Both the position numbers and the translations under genes were made by a program. A stretch of DNA of 5,235 bases from Streptosporangiaceae bacterium. GTDB lineage: Bacteria > Actinomycetota > Actinomycetes > Streptosporangiales > Streptosporangiaceae. Below, in pieces: positions 4,186 through 5,235 of this stretch (position 1 is the first letter of the stretch; each line of letters opens with the position of its first letter). Below the pieces are notes generated by a model. It was not told the origin of the DNA and ran no database searches. It saw only the letters and a list, made by a program, of their open reading frames with translations. Location: positions 1-5,235 of the forward strand of contig JASHSZ010000536.1 of assembly GCA_030040815.1 (NCBI GenBank). Direction: 5' to 3'.

Positions 4186-5013
4186 TCAGCCGCTGTCCAC
4201 GACTCGGTTGGTGAGCGTGCCGATGCCTTCGATCGACACCGAGACGCTGTCGCCGGCCATCAGCGGGCCGATACCCGCCGGCGTGCCGGTCAGCAGCACG
4301 TCGCCCGGCAGGATGGTCATGACCGCGGTCACATAGCCGACCAGGGTGGCGATGTCATGGATCAGCAGTGACGTGCGCGAGTCCTGCTTGACCTGGTCGT
4401 TCACGCTGGTTGTGAGGCGCACGTCGGCGGCGTTGAGCTCGGTCTCGATCCACGGTCCGAGCGGGCAGAACGTGTCGAACCCCTTCGCCCGCGTCCACTG
4501 ACCGTCGCTGGCTTGAAGATCACGGGCCGTGACGTCGTTGGCGCAGGTGTAGCCGAAGATCACCTCCGCAACCCTGCTGCGGGGCACGTCTTTGCACAGG
4601 CGGCCGAACACGATGGCCAGGGCGCCCTCGAAGTCGACCCGCTGCGACAGCCGGTCGGGTCGGACGATCGCGTCGGCCGGGCCGATCACGGCCGTGGACG
4701 GCTTGAGGAAGATCAGCGGCTCGGCAGGCGGCTCGTTGCCCAGCTCCCTGGCGTGCTCGAGATAGTTCCGGCCGATGGCCACGATCTTGCTGGGTAGTAC
4801 CGGCGCCAGCAGCCGCACGTCGGCGACGGGGTAGCGGGCACCGGTCAGCGCGATTTCAGCCGCCGGGCCGAACGGGTGACCAGACATCTCCGCTACGGTC
4901 AGGCCGCCTGCGCTGCCCCCCGTGCCGTTGCGGCTCTCGGCGGCGCCAGCCGCGTCGGCGTCGACTATGCCGTACCTGACCTCGTCGCCAATGGCGAACC
5001 TCGCGATGCGCAT
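4186..5013 (-). CDS. Fumarylacetoacetate hydrolase (FAH) family protein, HHDD isomerase-like
   Basis: The family includes hydrolases, decarboxylases and isomerases acting on 2-oxo/enol dicarboxylates in aromatic and central carbon catabolism, in the cytosol and with Mg2+ or Mn2+. ATG 5013 has GGGGAG 6 bases upstream, and the product is 275 residues, a normal length. Residues 1 to about 70 form the N-terminal domain, then comes the FAH fold: KIVAIGRNYLEHARELG (76-92, with His87 and Glu90), FLKPSTAVIGP (102-112), VDFEGALAIVFG (126-137), GYTCANDVTARDLQ (154-167, with Asp160), QWTRAKGFDTFCPLGPWI (172-189, with Lys177) and LTGTPAGIGP (241-250). The metal-binding pair is normally E-x-E. Here it is Glu129-Gly-Ala131, so one ligand appears lost. 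The gene lies 48 bases after the DUF2630 gene on the same strand and may share its transcript. In many actinobacteria gltX follows this gene. Here tRNA-Gln follows directly. The exact substrate is unknown. Confidence 0.95.
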   Translation of the reverse strand: MRIARFAIGDEVRYGIVDADAAGAAESRNGTGGSAGGLTVAEMSGHPFGPAAEIALTGARYPVADVRLLAPVLPSKIVAIGRNYLEHARELGNEPPAEPLIFLKPSTAVIGPADAIVRPDRLSQRVDFEGALAIVFGRLCKDVPRSRVAEVIFGYTCANDVTARDLQASDGQWTRAKGFDTFCPLGPWIETELNAADVRLTTSVNDQVKQDSRTSLLIHDIATLVGYVTAVMTILPGDVLLTGTPAGIGPLMAGDSVSVSIEGIGTLTNRVVDSG

Positions 5014-5061
5014 ACTGCGCTCCCCGTCCGGGCCGCCCGACGGCGCGGCCTGCCTCGTCGG

Positions 5062-5235
5062 CTACTGGAGGTAATCCTCTACCTCGTTCGCGGGCCGGGT
5101 CGCCGAGCCGCTTGGGTCCTCGCCGAACTCGCGGCGGGCCCGGCGCTGCCGCAGCAGGTCCCAGCACTGGTCCAGCTGCTCCTCGACGGTGCGGAGTTGC
5201 TCGTGCTCCTGGCCGCTGGTCAGCTCGCCCGCTGC
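5062..5235 (-). CDS. DUF2630 family protein (N-terminus off the right edge)
   Basis: The reverse strand reads without interruption from base 5235 to a TAG at 5062-5064, giving 57 residues of a C-terminus. It begins AAGELTSGQEHEQLRTVEEQ, continues LDQCWDLLRQRRARREFG and ends RPANEVEDYLQ. This matches what I recall of the small actinobacterial DUF2630 proteins: about 80 residues, charged, probably helical, with the conserved Q-L-D-Q-C-W-D-L-L-R-Q-R-R-A core and V-E-x-Y-L-Q end. The function is unknown. No membrane segment or signal is visible in this part. The FAH gene starts 48 bases downstream on the same strand with its own strong ribosome binding site, so co-transcription is plausible. Confidence 0.85.
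   Translation of the reverse strand, partial: AAGELTSGQEHEQLRTVEEQLDQCWDLLRQRRARREFGEDPSGSATRPANEVEDYLQ

Noticed and set aside
5026..5041. GC-rich imperfect inverted repeat between the DUF2630 and FAH genes
   Set aside because: The arms need a bulge and leave a one-base loop, so a stable hairpin or terminator is not supported.

Overview
The window comes from a very GC-rich genome with strongly G/C-biased third codon positions. An FHA plus C-terminal helix-turn-helix protein, a DUF2630-type protein and the pairing of a fumarylacetoacetate hydrolase (FAH) family gene with tRNA-Gln and tRNA-Glu all point to an actinobacterium (Actinomycetota). I do not try to name a genus.

Layout from left to right. 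(1) 1-722, minus: an FHA-domain protein that runs off the left edge. Its upstream region carries a perfect 14-bp palindrome with flanking repeated half-sites (781-821). (2) 900-932: a 12-bp perfect hairpin, probably the terminator of the next minus-strand gene. (3) 1021-1896, minus (possibly from 2025): a membrane-anchored L,D-transpeptidase with a peptidoglycan-binding domain and an atypical S-L-G-C active-site motif. (4) 1897-2255: a divergent intergenic region with a split direct repeat and a small dyad. (5) 2256-3197, plus: a pirin-family cupin protein with all four metal ligands. (6) 3301-3479, plus: the decayed C-terminus of a glyoxalase/VOC-type protein. (7) 3487-3559, minus: tRNA-Glu(CTC) with a recognisable promoter. 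(8) 3705-3984, plus: a GlsB/YeaQ/YmgE-type small membrane protein gene broken by an in-frame TGA and probably a later frameshift. (9) 4011-4085, minus: tRNA-Gln(CTG) with encoded CCA, its own promoter and an abutting hairpin terminator. (10) 4186-5013, minus: an FAH-family hydrolase/isomerase in which one expected metal-binding Glu is Ala. (11) 5062-5235, minus: the C-terminal part of a DUF2630-family protein.

The genes do not form one pathway. The L,D-transpeptidase is a cell-wall gene, pirin is a metal-binding cupin and the FAH protein is a probable catabolic enzyme. The two tRNAs are the substrates of a non-discriminating glutamyl-tRNA synthetase. From memory, actinobacteria often place that synthetase gene (gltX) between the FAH gene and these tRNAs, and here it is absent. 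The tRNAs are also separated by a broken gene on the other strand, and a second gene remnant lies just past tRNA-Glu. The 3.3-4.2 kb stretch therefore looks like a site of rearrangement and decay. I see no CRISPR array, insertion sequence, defence system or other clear novel multi-gene system.
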